DNA of 64,000 nucleotides from Melissococcus plutonius ATCC 35311. Lineage in GTDB: Bacteria; Bacillota; Bacilli; Lactobacillales; Enterococcaceae. Of the stretch, positions 30,393-40,392 are shown in pieces. Each line of letters begins with the position of its first letter. Positions within the stretch are counted from its first letter, which is position 1. The DNA lies in assembly GCF_000270185.1 (NCBI RefSeq), contig NC_015516.1:1039001-1103000 (forward strand). The letters run 5' to 3'. The notes below the pieces were generated by a model. The model was not told the DNA's origin and searched no databases. It saw nothing but the letters and a program-made list of their open reading frames with translations. Position numbers and translations under genes: made by a program.

Positions 30393-31214
30393 GTGAATGA
30401 CCAATATGCGATCGGCCTAATTGATTCTGGTGTAGGTGGTTTGACAGTTGTAAAAGAATTATGCCGACAACTTCCTAATGAAAATTTTATTTATTTAGGA
30501 GACACTGCACATTGTCCATATGGATCAAAGCCGACAGAACAAGTAATTCAATATACTTGGCAGATGACTAATTTTTTACTCAGAAAAAAAATAAAATTGC
30601 TAGTTATCGCATGCAATACAGCAACAGCTGCTGTACTAGAAGAAATAAAAAATACATTAGACATACCTGTTATAGGTGTAATCGCTCCTGGAGCTAGAGC
30701 GGCTATTGCTGCTACGAAAAGTCAGCGGATTGGTGTTATTGGCACCGAAGGAACTATTAAAAGTCAAGCATATGAAAAGAATATAAAACTATTAGTTGAA
30801 AAAAGCTTTGTAAGCTGTTTGGCCTGTCCATCCTTTGTTCCATTAGTGGAGATGGGGAATTATCATACAATAAAAGCGAAAGAAATTGTTACTAAAACGT
30901 TAGCTCCGTTGAAATTGAAACAACTGGATACTTTAGTTTTAGGGTGTACGCATTACCCGTTATTAAGATCGTTTATTCAAACAGCAATTGGATCACAAGT
31001 CACCTTGATTGATCCGAGTATTGAAACAGTTAAAGAAATTCAGGATTTATTAGCACATTCTAATAAACTGACTTCAAATCAGACAAACAACAATCCAAGT
31101 AGGAAATTTTACACGACTGGTTCAATAAAAACATTTGAAAAAATTGCAATAGATTGGTTAGAACAGGAAATAGATGTTGAATATGTACGGTTAGGAGAGA
31201 CAGCGAATGATTAG
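30393..31214 (+). CDS. murI: Glutamate racemase
   Basis: About 273 residues. The two catalytic cysteines are visible in [10 protein letters not shown] and LGCTHYPLL, with the N-terminal [13 protein letters not shown]. It makes D-glutamate for peptidoglycan. The GTG at 30393 is preferred because AAGGG stands about 10 bases upstream; a TTG at 30384 is too close. The gene end overlaps the start of the rph-rdgB fusion by 8 bases, which indicates an operon of murI, rph-rdgB and the phosphodiesterase, an arrangement found in related Firmicutes. Confidence 0.93.
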   Translation: MNDQYAIGLIDSGVGGLTVVKELCRQLPNENFIYLGDTAHCPYGSKPTEQVIQYTWQMTNFLLRKKIKLLVIACNTATAAVLEEIKNTLDIPVIGVIAPGARAAIAATKSQRIGVIGTEGTIKSQAYEKNIKLLVEKSFVSCLACPSFVPLVEMGNYHTIKAKEIVTKTLAPLKLKQLDTLVLGCTHYPLLRSFIQTAIGSQVTLIDPSIETVKEIQDLLAHSNKLTSNQTNNNPSRKFYTTGSIKTFEKIAIDWLEQEIDVEYVRLGETAND

Positions 31215-32568
31215 AAATGACGGGAGAGGCGAACAACAACTTAGATCAATTACTATCGAAACAAATGTTTTTAAATATCCTGAAGGTTCTGTCGTGATTT
31301 CTTTTGGTGATACAAAAGTTATTTGCTCAGCTACGATTGAAGAGAAGGTGCCTTTTTTTTTGAAAGACTCAGAAAAAGGTTGGGTAACTGCCGAGTATAG
31401 TATGTTGCCAAGAGCAACACAAAGACGAAATCGACGAGATAGTAATAAAGGTAAACTTAATGGACGAGCAACAGAAATTCAACGTCTAATTAGTCGCTCT
31501 TTAAGAGCAGTTGTTGATTTGGAGAAATTAACCGGGAAAAGTATTATCATAGATTGTGACGTTATTCAAGCAGATGGGGGTACCCGTACAGCGAGTATTA
31601 CAGGAGCATTTGTTGCTTTAAAATTAGCTGTTGAAAAATTACTTCAGCAAGGATTACTTACAGAAAATCCAATTAAGGAGTACTTGGCAGCAGTTAGTGT
31701 TGGTATGCTATCTAATGACAATTGTATAACAGATTTGAATTATGAAGAAGATACTGCTGCAAAGGTAGATATGAATCTAGTGATGACTGAAACTGGAAAT
31801 TTTGTTGAAATTCAAGGAACCGGAGAAGAAGCAACATTTTCAGGTGAAGAATTGAATACCATGCTTTTTTATGGTAAACAAGCGATTGAAGAATTAATTT
31901 CAATTCAAAAACAAGCAATAGTAATCAACGAAAGAAAAAGCAAGAAAGTGAATGGGAATACCATTGTGATTGCTACCAGTAATTTAGGAAAAGCGAATGA
32001 ATTTAAGAAAATTTTTGAACAAAAAGGATATCAGGTAAAAACGTTACTAGATTATCCGGAATTACCTAAAATTGAAGAAACAGGAAAGACATTCGAAGAG
32101 AATGCTCGCTTAAAAGCTGAAACAATTGCTAGTATTTTGAATCAACCAGTTTTAGCAGATGATTCTGGTTTAATAGTTAAAGCATTAGATGGTATGCCTG
32201 GAATTTACTCAGCCAGATTTGCTGGTGAACCAACCAATGATGCGGCGAATAATGCTCGTTTACTTTATGAGATGACAAACGTTCCCAAAGAAGATAGACA
32301 AGCAACCTTTCATTGTACTTTAGTATTAGCAGCTCCTAAAATGGAAAGTCTGGTTGTTTCAGGAGAATGGCAGGGAGAGATAGCAACCATTCCACGTGGG
32401 GAGCATGGATTTGGCTATGATCCATTATTTTATGTGCCAGAATTTCATAAAACTTCAGCAGAAATGTCTAATGAGGAAAAAAATCGACACAGTCATCGAG
32501 CAAAAGCGATAGAAAATTTAGAACAAAAATGGAAGCAATGGATTGCACGTTGGGAGATGATCGAATGA
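31207..32568 (+). CDS. rph-rdgB: Fused RNase PH / non-canonical purine NTP pyrophosphatase
   Basis: 453 residues with two complete enzymes in one chain. Residues ~1-240 are RNase PH, a phosphate-dependent 3' exonuclease for tRNA maturation ([48 protein letters not shown]). Residues ~256-453 are RdgB/Ham1, which removes ITP and XTP ([43 protein letters not shown]). The joining segment is short and Lys-rich. Such fusions are known in enterococci and lactobacilli. The stop codon overlaps the next ATG (ATGA). Confidence 0.93.
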   Translation: MIRNDGRGEQQLRSITIETNVFKYPEGSVVISFGDTKVICSATIEEKVPFFLKDSEKGWVTAEYSMLPRATQRRNRRDSNKGKLNGRATEIQRLISRSLRAVVDLEKLTGKSIIIDCDVIQADGGTRTASITGAFVALKLAVEKLLQQGLLTENPIKEYLAAVSVGMLSNDNCITDLNYEEDTAAKVDMNLVMTETGNFVEIQGTGEEATFSGEELNTMLFYGKQAIEELISIQKQAIVINERKSKKVNGNTIVIATSNLGKANEFKKIFEQKGYQVKTLLDYPELPKIEETGKTFEENARLKAETIASILNQPVLADDSGLIVKALDGMPGIYSARFAGEPTNDAANNARLLYEMTNVPKEDRQATFHCTLVLAAPKMESLVVSGEWQGEIATIPRGEHGFGYDPLFYVPEFHKTSAEMSNEEKNRHSHRAKAIENLEQKWKQWIARWEMIE

Positions 32569-33077
32569 ATTATTTAGTTATCAGCGATAGTCATGGCGAT
32601 CGTGATATTTTAGTTGAATTGGTCGATCGCTATGAAGAAAAGGTAGATGGTATGTTTCATTGTGGCGATTCTGAACTTTCAAGCGAAGATGATATTTGGC
32701 AACATTTTTTAGTTGTTCGTGGTAATTGTGATTATAATGCTGATTTTCCAGATTTCGTTACTGAACAAATTGGAGAGGATAAAATTTTTATGACACACGG
32801 ACATCTAATGAATGTCCAACAAGATCTCATGAACTTAGCTTTAAAAGCAGAACAGGTAAAAGCAACCATTGCTTTATTTGGTCATACGCATAGGATTGGT
32901 TGCGAAATGCATAATCATGTGCTTTACTTAAATCCTGGTAGCATTCTTTTACCAAGAGATCCCATTTCGGTTCAAGCCTATGCACTTATTAATAGTCATA
33001 AAACGGGTTATGATATCACCTATTATGATCGTAACCATCAACAAATGGATCATCTACATTTTGTTTTTCATAAATAA
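32565..33077 (+). CDS. YfcE/MJ0936-family metallophosphoesterase
   Basis: 170 residues. The metal-binding motifs of calcineurin-like phosphodiesterases appear in order: SDSHGD, CGDSE, RGNCD, THGH and GHTHR. It is probably a manganese-dependent phosphodiesterase; the physiological substrate is unknown. The ATG at 32565 overlaps the stop of the fusion gene and has GGGAGA upstream; a longer in-frame reading further upstream would run inside the fusion gene. It is the last gene of the murI operon. Confidence 0.88.
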   Translation: MNYLVISDSHGDRDILVELVDRYEEKVDGMFHCGDSELSSEDDIWQHFLVVRGNCDYNADFPDFVTEQIGEDKIFMTHGHLMNVQQDLMNLALKAEQVKATIALFGHTHRIGCEMHNHVLYLNPGSILLPRDPISVQAYALINSHKTGYDITYYDRNHQQMDHLHFVFHK

Positions 33078-33105
33078 GATCATATTTATTAATTTGATAG
33101 GTACC

Positions 33106-33144
33106 AAAAAAGGTAACATGATGATCATCATGTTACCTTTTTTT
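33106..33144. terminator. Terminator after the phosphodiesterase gene
   Basis: A perfect 38-base palindrome (19 bp each side) with A6 on the left and T7 on the right, so it can act in both directions. It can also form a full duplex-like hairpin with almost no loop. Confidence 0.8.
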
Positions 33145-33376
33145 GAATAAACTAAAATAAATAAGTATACAAACAAATCATGAATCAAAAGAATTTTTCA
33201 AATTAATGGATGGATTATAATTTTTTGATTAATACTTAAGTTTCTTAAGAAAAAATTATTTTATGAATAAACTATTAAATTTGTAAAATATTTATGAAAA
33301 AATATCAAATTGGAAGACTTTTGGATCTGTTTTCGATAAAATGGAAAAGGGAAGAAATTGAAATGGAGGTATTTCA

Positions 33377-33880
33377 ATGATTGGAACAACGATTGAAAAA
33401 TTAATGTTAGAAAAAGCAGGTTCGTTTTTAATTCCAGCGGAAAATGTAGCCAATGTAATGAGTTCACATCCCTTAAACCATGCCGTATTGGTTTTATCAA
33501 AAGTAAAATATTCAAAGATCCCTGTATTGGATAAAAATGATCAATTTGTAGGACTTATTAGTTTAGCAGATATTATGGGAAAAATGTTTAGCATAACTTC
33601 GATTGATCTAAAAAACCTGAATAAATATACTGTATCTGATGTTATGGAAAGAGAGGTTACTGTCATTCATGAAGACTGGGAATTAGAAGATGTCTTGCAT
33701 TTTTTAGTAGATACTTCTTTTTTACCAGTCGTTGATAAGTATCAGTGCTTTAAAGGAATTATTACTAGAAAAGAAATTCTTAAAGCAGTAAATCATTTAG
33801 CACATGAACTTGAAAAATCCTATGTTGTTTTAGCTAAATCTTCAGAAGAAGACAAAAAAGATAAAATAAAAATTAGTTAA
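33377..33880 (+). CDS. cbpB: CBS-domain protein, CbpB/DarB-like
   Basis: 167 residues with two CBS domains (about residues 18-75 and 85-145). The N-terminal FLIPAENVANVMSSHPLNHA and SKIPVLDKNDQFVGLISLADIMG resemble the small cyclic-di-AMP-binding CBS proteins CbpB of Listeria and DarB of Bacillus. Those regulate (p)ppGpp synthetase and pyruvate carboxylase. c-di-AMP binding here is inference from similarity. It has a GGAGG ribosome site and is convergent with the MscS gene. Confidence 0.75.
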   Translation: MIGTTIEKLMLEKAGSFLIPAENVANVMSSHPLNHAVLVLSKVKYSKIPVLDKNDQFVGLISLADIMGKMFSITSIDLKNLNKYTVSDVMEREVTVIHEDWELEDVLHFLVDTSFLPVVDKYQCFKGIITRKEILKAVNHLAHELEKSYVVLAKSSEEDKKDKIKIS

Positions 33881-34013
33881 GCATTTTTATTTAAGATAAA
33901 AACCTATTCATAATTTCATAAAGGCAAAATAATCCCCTTGTATTTTTTAATTTTCTTTTATTTATTAATCCGTTTTATTTGAGATAGGTATTAATACAAC
34001 TCATTAAAATTAT

Positions 34014-34925
34014 TTAATGAATAGGTGTATTTGGAATAGTAAAACCAGCTACAGATAATTCACTAACATAATAAGATAAGAATTTCTCTTTCATTTCAGA
34101 TTGTTGACCATTTAACACATAAACAGTAATTCTAATAGCAAAATTACTATTTCCTAAATCGATTAAACCAAAAATTGCTGGATCGGTTTGGATAATTTCA
34201 TTATATTCTTCTTTTAATCGATCATTGATACGGCGAATAACAGAAACAATCTGTGGATAGCCTTCTTCTGGATTAATTCGAACATCGATTTGAATTTGCA
34301 TGTTTGCACGAGAAAGATTGCTAATTATGCTAATGTTACGGTTAGGAACAAAATGGATGGTACCGTCATCTGATTTAATCTGTGTTGTTCTTAGACCAAT
34401 TGCTTTTACTGTACCAATGATTCTTAAAGGAGTTAGATTCACTCGATCACCAACATCCATTTGCTGCTCAGAAATAACTAAAAAACCTGTAATTAAGTCA
34501 TTGATAAAGCCTTGTGCACCTAAACCAATAGCAACACCGGCAATACCAGCACCAGCAAGTAAAGAGCCGACAGGTACGCCAACAACGGTTAGTATAGAAT
34601 AGGTAAAAAGAAAAAAGATCAGATAATTAAATGCATTGGTTGTTAAAGTATGGATAGTTCGTAGACGACTTTCATTTGTTCCTTTATTTCTATCATATTG
34701 TTGATAGGCACGATGAATGACAAATTGACCAATTTTTTGAATGAAAAAAAATAATAAACATAATAAAAAAACATAGACAATTTTTTCTATTAAAATTGTA
34801 ACAATTTGATCCCAGTCAATACTATTAAAAAAACGTTCTACAGCATTTACATTACGAATGGTTTCTTTTTTTATATCTGTACTAGATTTAATTGCCTCAT
34901 TATTGATCTGATTGATTAAAAACAT
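34014..34925 (-). CDS. MscS-family mechanosensitive ion channel
   Basis: 303 residues. Three membrane segments; the pore-lining third one is rich in Gly and Ala (VGSLLAGAGIAGVAIGLGAQGF, quoted in part as AGAGIAGVAIGLGAQGF). A beta domain follows (GDRVNLTPLRIIGTVKAIGLR) and then the vestibule domain. It opens under membrane tension and releases solutes on hypo-osmotic shock. It resembles Bacillus YkuT. The ATG is preceded by GGGAG. Convergent with cbpB and divergent from the reductase gene. Confidence 0.9.
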   Translation of the reverse strand: MFLINQINNEAIKSSTDIKKETIRNVNAVERFFNSIDWDQIVTILIEKIVYVFLLCLLFFFIQKIGQFVIHRAYQQYDRNKGTNESRLRTIHTLTTNAFNYLIFFLFTYSILTVVGVPVGSLLAGAGIAGVAIGLGAQGFINDLITGFLVISEQQMDVGDRVNLTPLRIIGTVKAIGLRTTQIKSDDGTIHFVPNRNISIISNLSRANMQIQIDVRINPEEGYPQIVSVIRRINDRLKEEYNEIIQTDPAIFGLIDLGNSNFAIRITVYVLNGQQSEMKEKFLSYYVSELSVAGFTIPNTPIH

Positions 34926-35182
34926 AATTCTCCCAACTTTCTATTCTGACATTTTTATTTTAACAAAAAATTCTAATTCATTATATTAAAAACAATTCTC
35001 TAATAATCTTTAAGTAAAAAATCTGTTATTAATAATAAGTAGTCATATTGTTAAAATTTACTAAATGGTTGAAATTAATTTTCTTTTATTTTTAACTATT
35101 TATGATTTTTTGTCAATGATTAACTCTAATTAATTGTTAAATTATTGCAAAAATGAAGCGTATTGCTTTTTTAAATAAAAAT

Positions 35183-35220
35183 AGAAATTTCATTTTTAAA
35201 AGATAAATAGTATAATAAAA
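35183..35220 (+). promoter_or_regulatory. Putative promoter of the aldo/keto reductase gene
   Basis: TATAAT sits about 30 bases before the ATG, with TTTCAT 17 bases upstream as a weak -35. The rest of the ~320-base divergent gap shows no other signal. Confidence 0.4.
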
Positions 35221-35247
35221 ATTAAATAAGAGAAGGGAGATAGGCAG

Positions 35248-36075
35248 ATGGCAATTGAAAAGTTTAAACAATTAGCAAATGGCGTCTCAATGCCTAGATT
35301 AGGATTAGGTGTTTGGCGGGTAAATGATGGAAAAGAAGCAACGATGGCAGTAAAGTGGGCATTAACAGATGGCTATCGATTGATTGACACAGCAGCGATT
35401 TATGGAAATGAGCAAGGTGTTGGTCAGGGAATTAAGCAATCAGGCATGCAAAGAGAAGAAATTTTTGTAACGACTAAATTATGGAATGAGGATCAAGGAT
35501 ATGAATCTACCTTCAAAGCTTTTGAACAGAGCCTTGAAAAATTAGGATTGGATTATATTGATTTATATTTAATTCATTGGCCCGTAACTGGAAAATATAA
35601 AGATTCTTGGCGTGCTATGGAAGAAATCTATCGAAGTGGAAAAGCAAAAGCGATAGGAGTATCTAATTTCCAACAAAAACATTTAGAAAATCTGATGACA
35701 GAAGCAACAATTACACCAATGGTTGATCAAATCGAATTACATCCAACACTTACACAAAAGGCATTAACAAATTATCTAGCTGATAACAAAATTGCTGTTG
35801 AAGCATGGTCACCACTTGGACAGGGAAGTGCTTTAAAAAATGATCATATCATAAAAATAGGAGAAAAATACCATAAATCAGCAGCCCAAGTAATTATTCG
35901 CTGGCATTTACAAAATGATCATATTGTCATTCCAAAATCTGTTCATGAAGAAAGAATTAAAGAAAATTTTGATGTCTTTAATTTTGGGTTGACAGAAGAA
36001 GAAATGCAACAAATTAGTCAATTAAATACAAATACACGTTTAGGAACTAATCCTGACACTTATGATATTTATTAA
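35248..36075 (+). CDS. Aldo/keto reductase
   Basis: 275 residues, (beta/alpha)8 NADPH-dependent reductase. The catalytic tetrad is visible: Asp and Tyr in DTAAIYGNE, Lys in VTTKLW, and His in YLIHWPV. The nucleotide-binding part includes IPKSVHEERIKEN. It resembles the diketogulonate reductase/YvgN group that reduces methylglyoxal and other aldehydes. That fits the glyoxalase gene just downstream on the opposite strand. The start has an AAGGGAG site. Confidence 0.9.
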   Translation: MAIEKFKQLANGVSMPRLGLGVWRVNDGKEATMAVKWALTDGYRLIDTAAIYGNEQGVGQGIKQSGMQREEIFVTTKLWNEDQGYESTFKAFEQSLEKLGLDYIDLYLIHWPVTGKYKDSWRAMEEIYRSGKAKAIGVSNFQQKHLENLMTEATITPMVDQIELHPTLTQKALTNYLADNKIAVEAWSPLGQGSALKNDHIIKIGEKYHKSAAQVIIRWHLQNDHIVIPKSVHEERIKENFDVFNFGLTEEEMQQISQLNTNTRLGTNPDTYDIY

Positions 36076-36261
36076 TTGACTGATTGTTAAAATCTAAGCG
36101 CTTATTTATGAAATACATGTTATTAATGGAACGTATAGTATCAAGAAATGAATTTTTAACTACTGTTCTGACTGATTTTAATTAATATTTTATAAAACAA
36201 AAAACAGTTAAAGATTAATCGATTTATTATTGAATTCATTAAATTCAATAATAAATGAATA

Positions 36262-36326
36262 ACACATACAAAAAAGCACTTGAAATAAGAAATTACTTCT
36301 TATTTCAAGTGCTTTTTTGTATGTGT
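36262..36326. terminator. Long bidirectional terminator hairpin
   Basis: A perfect 30-bp inverted repeat (36262-36291 with 36297-36326) around a 5-base loop, with internal A6 and T6 tracts. It lies between two converging genes and is longer than a terminator requires. Confidence 0.85.
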
Positions 36327-36355
36327 CGCTATTTCATTGATTACTTAAAAAATAA

Positions 36356-36727
36356 TTAGCTGCGAATAACTTCGATTTTGTAACCATCTGGATCTGTAAT
36401 AAAATAATAAGAAGGATTAGTTCCAGGTAATCCCTTAAGATCTGTCACAGTAAAACCGGCTTTTTTATGTGTTTGATGAAGTTCTTCAAGGTTCTCTGTG
36501 CCAATTGCAATATGACCATATCCATTACCAAGTTCATAAGCACTATGATTATAATTATAGGTAAGTTCTAATTCATAGTCATCTTCTGGTAAGGTTAAAT
36601 AAACTAAAGTAAATTGATTTTCTGGAAAATCACGGCGATTCTTTTCTTTAAATTGAAATGCTTGTTGATAAAAGTTTAGTGACATTTCTAGATCTTTCAC
36701 TCGTATACAAGTATGAAGCATCTTCAT
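36356..36727 (-). CDS. gloA: Glyoxalase I (lactoylglutathione lyase family)
   Basis: About 123 residues, one vicinal-oxygen-chelate domain. Metal-ligand regions are visible in MLHTCIRVKDLEMSLNFY (His), YELELTYN (Glu), GYGHIAIG (His) and DPDGYKIEVI (Glu). It would detoxify methylglyoxal as a thiol adduct. The start is uncertain: ATG codons at 36727 and 36721 both fit the family, and the ribosome site is weak (GAGA). It converges with the aldo/keto reductase gene. Confidence 0.85.
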   Translation of the reverse strand: MKMLHTCIRVKDLEMSLNFYQQAFQFKEKNRRDFPENQFTLVYLTLPEDDYELELTYNYNHSAYELGNGYGHIAIGTENLEELHQTHKKAGFTVTDLKGLPGTNPSYYFITDPDGYKIEVIRS

Positions 36728-36815
36728 AACTATCATTCTCAATTTTCTAATTTTTTATTTTAAAACAAATTTAATTCATTTTATAGCTGTCAATGAGCCT
36801 TTTCATTAAATAAGT

Positions 36816-37625
36816 TTATAAAATCAGTTTTTCAATAACATGAGCAACACCATCTTCATCATTGGTGCCCGTATGGATATTTGCAGTTTTTTTGACATTT
36901 TCTGTGGCATTTCCCATGGCTACACCAATTTCTGCATAATCAATCATCGATAAATCATTTTCGTTATCACCAATAGCCATAATTTCTTTTTGAGGAATAT
37001 TTAAATGGGCAGCTAGTTTTACTAATGCATTCCCTTTGCTGGCTTGTTTGTTTAGTATCTCAAAATAAAAATCTGTACTTTTTACGGTAGTATATTTTTC
37101 TCTAAAGCTTAATGGGATTTTCTTAATGGCAGAATCTAGTCGTTTTGGTTGATCAATCATCATCATCTTGATAATAGTCATATCAGGTGTCATTTCTTCA
37201 ACTGTTCGATACATTAATGGCATATTCACAAGAAAAGCTTCATGTACGGTATATTCACTGATATTGCGGTTCGCAGTATAAATAGCTGTATCATCAATTG
37301 TATGTAAATGGACACCAATTTTTCTTGCCATTAATTCAATATCTAAATAGTCCTCATAAGTTAACGTGTATTTCGAAATCACTTCTTTAGATTTTGTTGC
37401 TTGTACAAGAGAACCATTATAGGTAATTACATAATCTTTCTCTCCAAATAAATTTAATTCATTTAATTGTTTGGTTACACCAAGTAATGGTCTTCCTGTA
37501 CATAGAACAATAGCAATTCCCTTATCGTTCGCTGCTTGGAGGGCTTGTTTTACTCTAGGTGTAATTTGGCTTGCTGAATTGAGCAATGTTCCATCAATAT
37601 CTATAGCGATTAGTTTAATTGGCAT
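36816..37625 (-). CDS. HAD-superfamily phosphatase, Cof/YidA type
   Basis: About 269 residues. The HAD motif I aspartates are in IAIDIDGTLL, motif II is in VLCTGRP, and the C-terminal motif is GDNENDLSMIDYAEIGVAMGN (motif IV). The class IIB cap identifies the Cof group that dephosphorylates sugar phosphates or flavin intermediates. The ATG at 37625 has GGGAG seven bases upstream; reading further upstream would run into the dNTPase gene, which ends 11 bases away. It is the last gene of the lipL-dNTPase operon. Confidence 0.88.
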   Translation of the reverse strand: MPIKLIAIDIDGTLLNSASQITPRVKQALQAANDKGIAIVLCTGRPLLGVTKQLNELNLFGEKDYVITYNGSLVQATKSKEVISKYTLTYEDYLDIELMARKIGVHLHTIDDTAIYTANRNISEYTVHEAFLVNMPLMYRTVEEMTPDMTIIKMMMIDQPKRLDSAIKKIPLSFREKYTTVKSTDFYFEILNKQASKGNALVKLAAHLNIPQKEIMAIGDNENDLSMIDYAEIGVAMGNATENVKKTANIHTGTNDEDGVAHVIEKLIL

Positions 37626-37635
37626 TGTTATCTCC

Positions 37636-38994
37636 CTAGTCTTTTTTCTGGATAGCTCCATTATGAATATAAGTAGTGAATTCATAATGAATTGAATTAA
37701 AAAGCGAGTCATGTTTGCTTCCAAGCATTTCTTTTGGAAAATAAAACCGATTATCTCCCTGCGTTTGGCCGGCTAAAGCAGCGACCAAATTACTAATTTT
37801 TGATAATTCAATTAGTGTACCATCTTTTTGCATAATTTCAATTTGTGTTCGTTGACTCCCTTTTTCTGGACGATAAAAGTCATAGGGAAGATCATAACTA
37901 GAATTTATAGCCGTATAATAGAGTGTATTGTAACCCGTTTTTTCAATTAATTTTTTTAAATAATGAATGGTTTTTCCATCTTTTTTCATCATAAATGTAG
38001 CAGATTTTAAAGGTTTTCGCATTAAAAAACGTTTTGCAAGATCACTCAAAATGACGTCTGGTAAATCTAGCCATTGTGTAAAATAAGCACTTAGAATATT
38101 ATCATCTAACTTTAAATAATCTGCTAATGTATAATCATTTTTAAAAAAAGGAAGCAATAATTGAGCTTGGAATGAATACTCCTCAGGATATTCTATAAAT
38201 AATTCTTGAGCTCGATGTAATAAGTGATCTAATAGGACTTCCATGCCTCTGGAAGTTGGATGGAAGTAGACCTGCACATACATTTGGTAACGACTAACAA
38301 TGTAATCTTCAACTGCATGCATGCCATTCATAGAAAAGGCAATCCCACATTTATAGGGGCGAATAACACTGAGAACTCTTGTTAAATCAAATGTGCCATA
38401 TTCAGCACCTGTAAAGTAAGCATCCCTTAATAAATAATCCATCCGATCTGCATCAATCTGACTTGAAATCATTTGCACAACTTGTGGATTAGGATAGGTT
38501 TTTGTAATAACACTGGCAACTTTTTCTGGAAAATCGGATGAAACACGTGATAAAATTTGATGGACTTCTGTTTTTGGCGAAGTAATAATATCAATGGTAA
38601 ATTGTTCATGATTTGTTTGAAAAATATGTTCAAATGTATGTGAGTAAGGACCATGACCAATATCATGAAGTAATGCAGCACATAAAGTAATTAGGCGTTC
38701 ATCATCATCCCACCCGTCTTCACCTAATTGTTTTTTAGAATAGTTTCTTTGAAAAATATCACAAATCCGGCGTGAAATCTCGTAAACACCTAATGAATGT
38801 GCAAAGCGACTATGTTCAGCGCCATGAAAGGTAAAGGAAGAAGTTCCTAATTGTTTGATTCGTCTTAAACGCTGTACTTCAGCTGAATTAATCAAATCCA
38901 AGATAACTTGATGTTGAACATGAATATAACTGTGAACCGGATCTCTAAAAACCTTTTCAATGGGAAGTAATTGCTCACTATAAGCGATTGACAT
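37636..38994 (-). CDS. HD-domain dNTP triphosphohydrolase (EF1143-like)
   Basis: 452 residues. HD-domain metal ligands: His in GAEHSRFAHSLG, HD in LLHDIGHGPYSH, and the distal Asp in SSQIDADRMDYLLRD. The sequence closely resembles the E. faecalis EF1143 enzyme, whose crystal structure and dGTP-stimulated dNTPase activity are known (Bacillus homologue YwfO). It hydrolyses dNTPs to nucleosides and triphosphate. The ATG has AAAGGAG and overlaps the lipL stop by one base (TAATG), so the genes are coupled. Confidence 0.9.
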   Translation of the reverse strand: MSIAYSEQLLPIEKVFRDPVHSYIHVQHQVILDLINSAEVQRLRRIKQLGTSSFTFHGAEHSRFAHSLGVYEISRRICDIFQRNYSKKQLGEDGWDDDERLITLCAALLHDIGHGPYSHTFEHIFQTNHEQFTIDIITSPKTEVHQILSRVSSDFPEKVASVITKTYPNPQVVQMISSQIDADRMDYLLRDAYFTGAEYGTFDLTRVLSVIRPYKCGIAFSMNGMHAVEDYIVSRYQMYVQVYFHPTSRGMEVLLDHLLHRAQELFIEYPEEYSFQAQLLLPFFKNDYTLADYLKLDDNILSAYFTQWLDLPDVILSDLAKRFLMRKPLKSATFMMKKDGKTIHYLKKLIEKTGYNTLYYTAINSSYDLPYDFYRPEKGSQRTQIEIMQKDGTLIELSKISNLVAALAGQTQGDNRFYFPKEMLGSKHDSLFNSIHYEFTTYIHNGAIQKKD

Positions 38995-39851
38995 TAGTGG
39001 CTCCTTTCTAATTGTTTATTTCGTTGGTGCATTTTATCTAATTGAGTTGGCCATTTATCCTTAAACCAAGCAGTGGTTACCAATTGATCGGCACATTGTT
39101 CTTTTAATTTAGAAGTTTGACTACTATTCCATTTATCTATCAAATTCTTTTTCACCTCATCAATTGTTAAAGGCTTTTCGATTAACGCTTCAAGTGTACC
39201 CATAACCATTGGATCTACAGTCGGATAATCTGTAGTTTTTTCGCCAAATTGTTTTTTCAAACTCGCTTGATAAAATTGTCGAACTATCTTGCCACGGGCT
39301 AATTGATCACCATTTACACTTAAATAGATCATAATAGCTAAGCCATTTTTTATGCGACGTTGAGAAATACCGGCAAATTTTTTTTGATGAATACTTAGAT
39401 CGAAAGTGCCTGGACAATAAGAGTTACCTATCTCAAAGGCATCAATTTCTTTTTGTGGATAGGTCGTTTTTATCCAGTGCCACATTTTTTGATAACCTTC
39501 ATCAATAGATAATTTCTTATTTGGTGGATTGGGTAAAATTAATGAAACATTTAAAATGCCAGAATCAGCGATAACACCTAAACCACCAGAATTTCTGACT
39601 AGATAATGGTAACCAGATTCTTTGAGTGAAGAAAGACCACTTTCTAAAAATGGCAGTCTAAGATCTTTCATTCCAAGAATCATTGCTTTTTCTAATTGCC
39701 AAAAATGTAAGATGGGTTGATTTGTTAGGCCAGAAAACTCAATGAGTAAGTCGGTTAGCGCGAATGGATGAAGTGCCTGTTCATTTGTTAAATAGCCTTC
39801 ATCTATTAATAGAGTAGTTATTTGTTCATTGTTGTTTTGCCTGTTTGTCAT
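38994..39851 (-). CDS. lipL: Octanoyl-[GcvH]:protein N-octanoyltransferase
   Basis: 285 residues of the lipoate ligase fold. RNSGGLGVIADSGILNVS and SYCPGTFDLSIHQKKFAGIS identify the LipL (YwfL) branch; the Cys in SYCPG is the expected acyl-carrying nucleophile, and the Lys in KKFAG is conserved. It transfers octanoyl or lipoyl groups from GcvH to E2 subunits. The ATG at 39851 has an AGAAG site; an upstream in-frame extension has none. First gene of the three-gene minus-strand operon. Confidence 0.88.
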   Translation of the reverse strand: MTNRQNNNEQITTLLIDEGYLTNEQALHPFALTDLLIEFSGLTNQPILHFWQLEKAMILGMKDLRLPFLESGLSSLKESGYHYLVRNSGGLGVIADSGILNVSLILPNPPNKKLSIDEGYQKMWHWIKTTYPQKEIDAFEIGNSYCPGTFDLSIHQKKFAGISQRRIKNGLAIMIYLSVNGDQLARGKIVRQFYQASLKKQFGEKTTDYPTVDPMVMGTLEALIEKPLTIDEVKKNLIDKWNSSQTSKLKEQCADQLVTTAWFKDKWPTQLDKMHQRNKQLERSH

Positions 39852-39902
39852 TGTTATCTTCTTTCTAATTGTTATAATGAATGAGAGTGAAATACCTAGC
39901 AT

Positions 39903-40392
39903 TGATAAATAACTGACTTATTAAAATAAAGCTGGTTTCTTAAGAAAAGTTTTCCTTAAAATTATTATAAACGATTTATAAGAAAAGTTGGAGGGCAAAT
40001 GATAATTTTATAAAAACTCATGGTAAAAACCCAAATAGCATAACAGGATTGTATAACTATGCTAGAAAATGATAAATAGGTTGTTTCCTAATTTGTTATT
40101 GTTTCTTTAATCATTTTAATTTTTTATTCTCTTGACTGATGGGTCTTCTTTTTTGATAAGTAAATTTTTACAATATTTTAATTATAAAATTGCCAAACGT
40201 TTGATAGGATAGTTTTCCTTAGTTGACAAAATTGATGAAACAGTAAACAATAATTAATAAGTAGTAATCTTTATTTAATAGATATTCAATCTTTTATTTT
40301 TTAATAGAGATCAATTTATTTTTATTCCATAATATAATTCTAAATCTTTGAATATTATGATATGAGAGAAGAAAAGGAAGGTGTAATATACC
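39903..40392. other. Intergenic region between lipL and the DUF1934 gene
   Basis: About 490 bases holding divergent promoters. TTGACA at 40223-40228 is the clearest -35-like sequence but has no good -10. No ORF with a ribosome site was found. Confidence 0.4.

Noticed and set aside
33096-33144. Palindrome considered as a regulator-binding site
   Set aside because: Position after a stop codon, with A and T runs, fits a terminator better.
40196-40212. A palindrome-like CAAACGTTTG that resembles a catabolite-response element
   Set aside because: It does not match the central consensus well and no sugar gene follows; kept out of the features.
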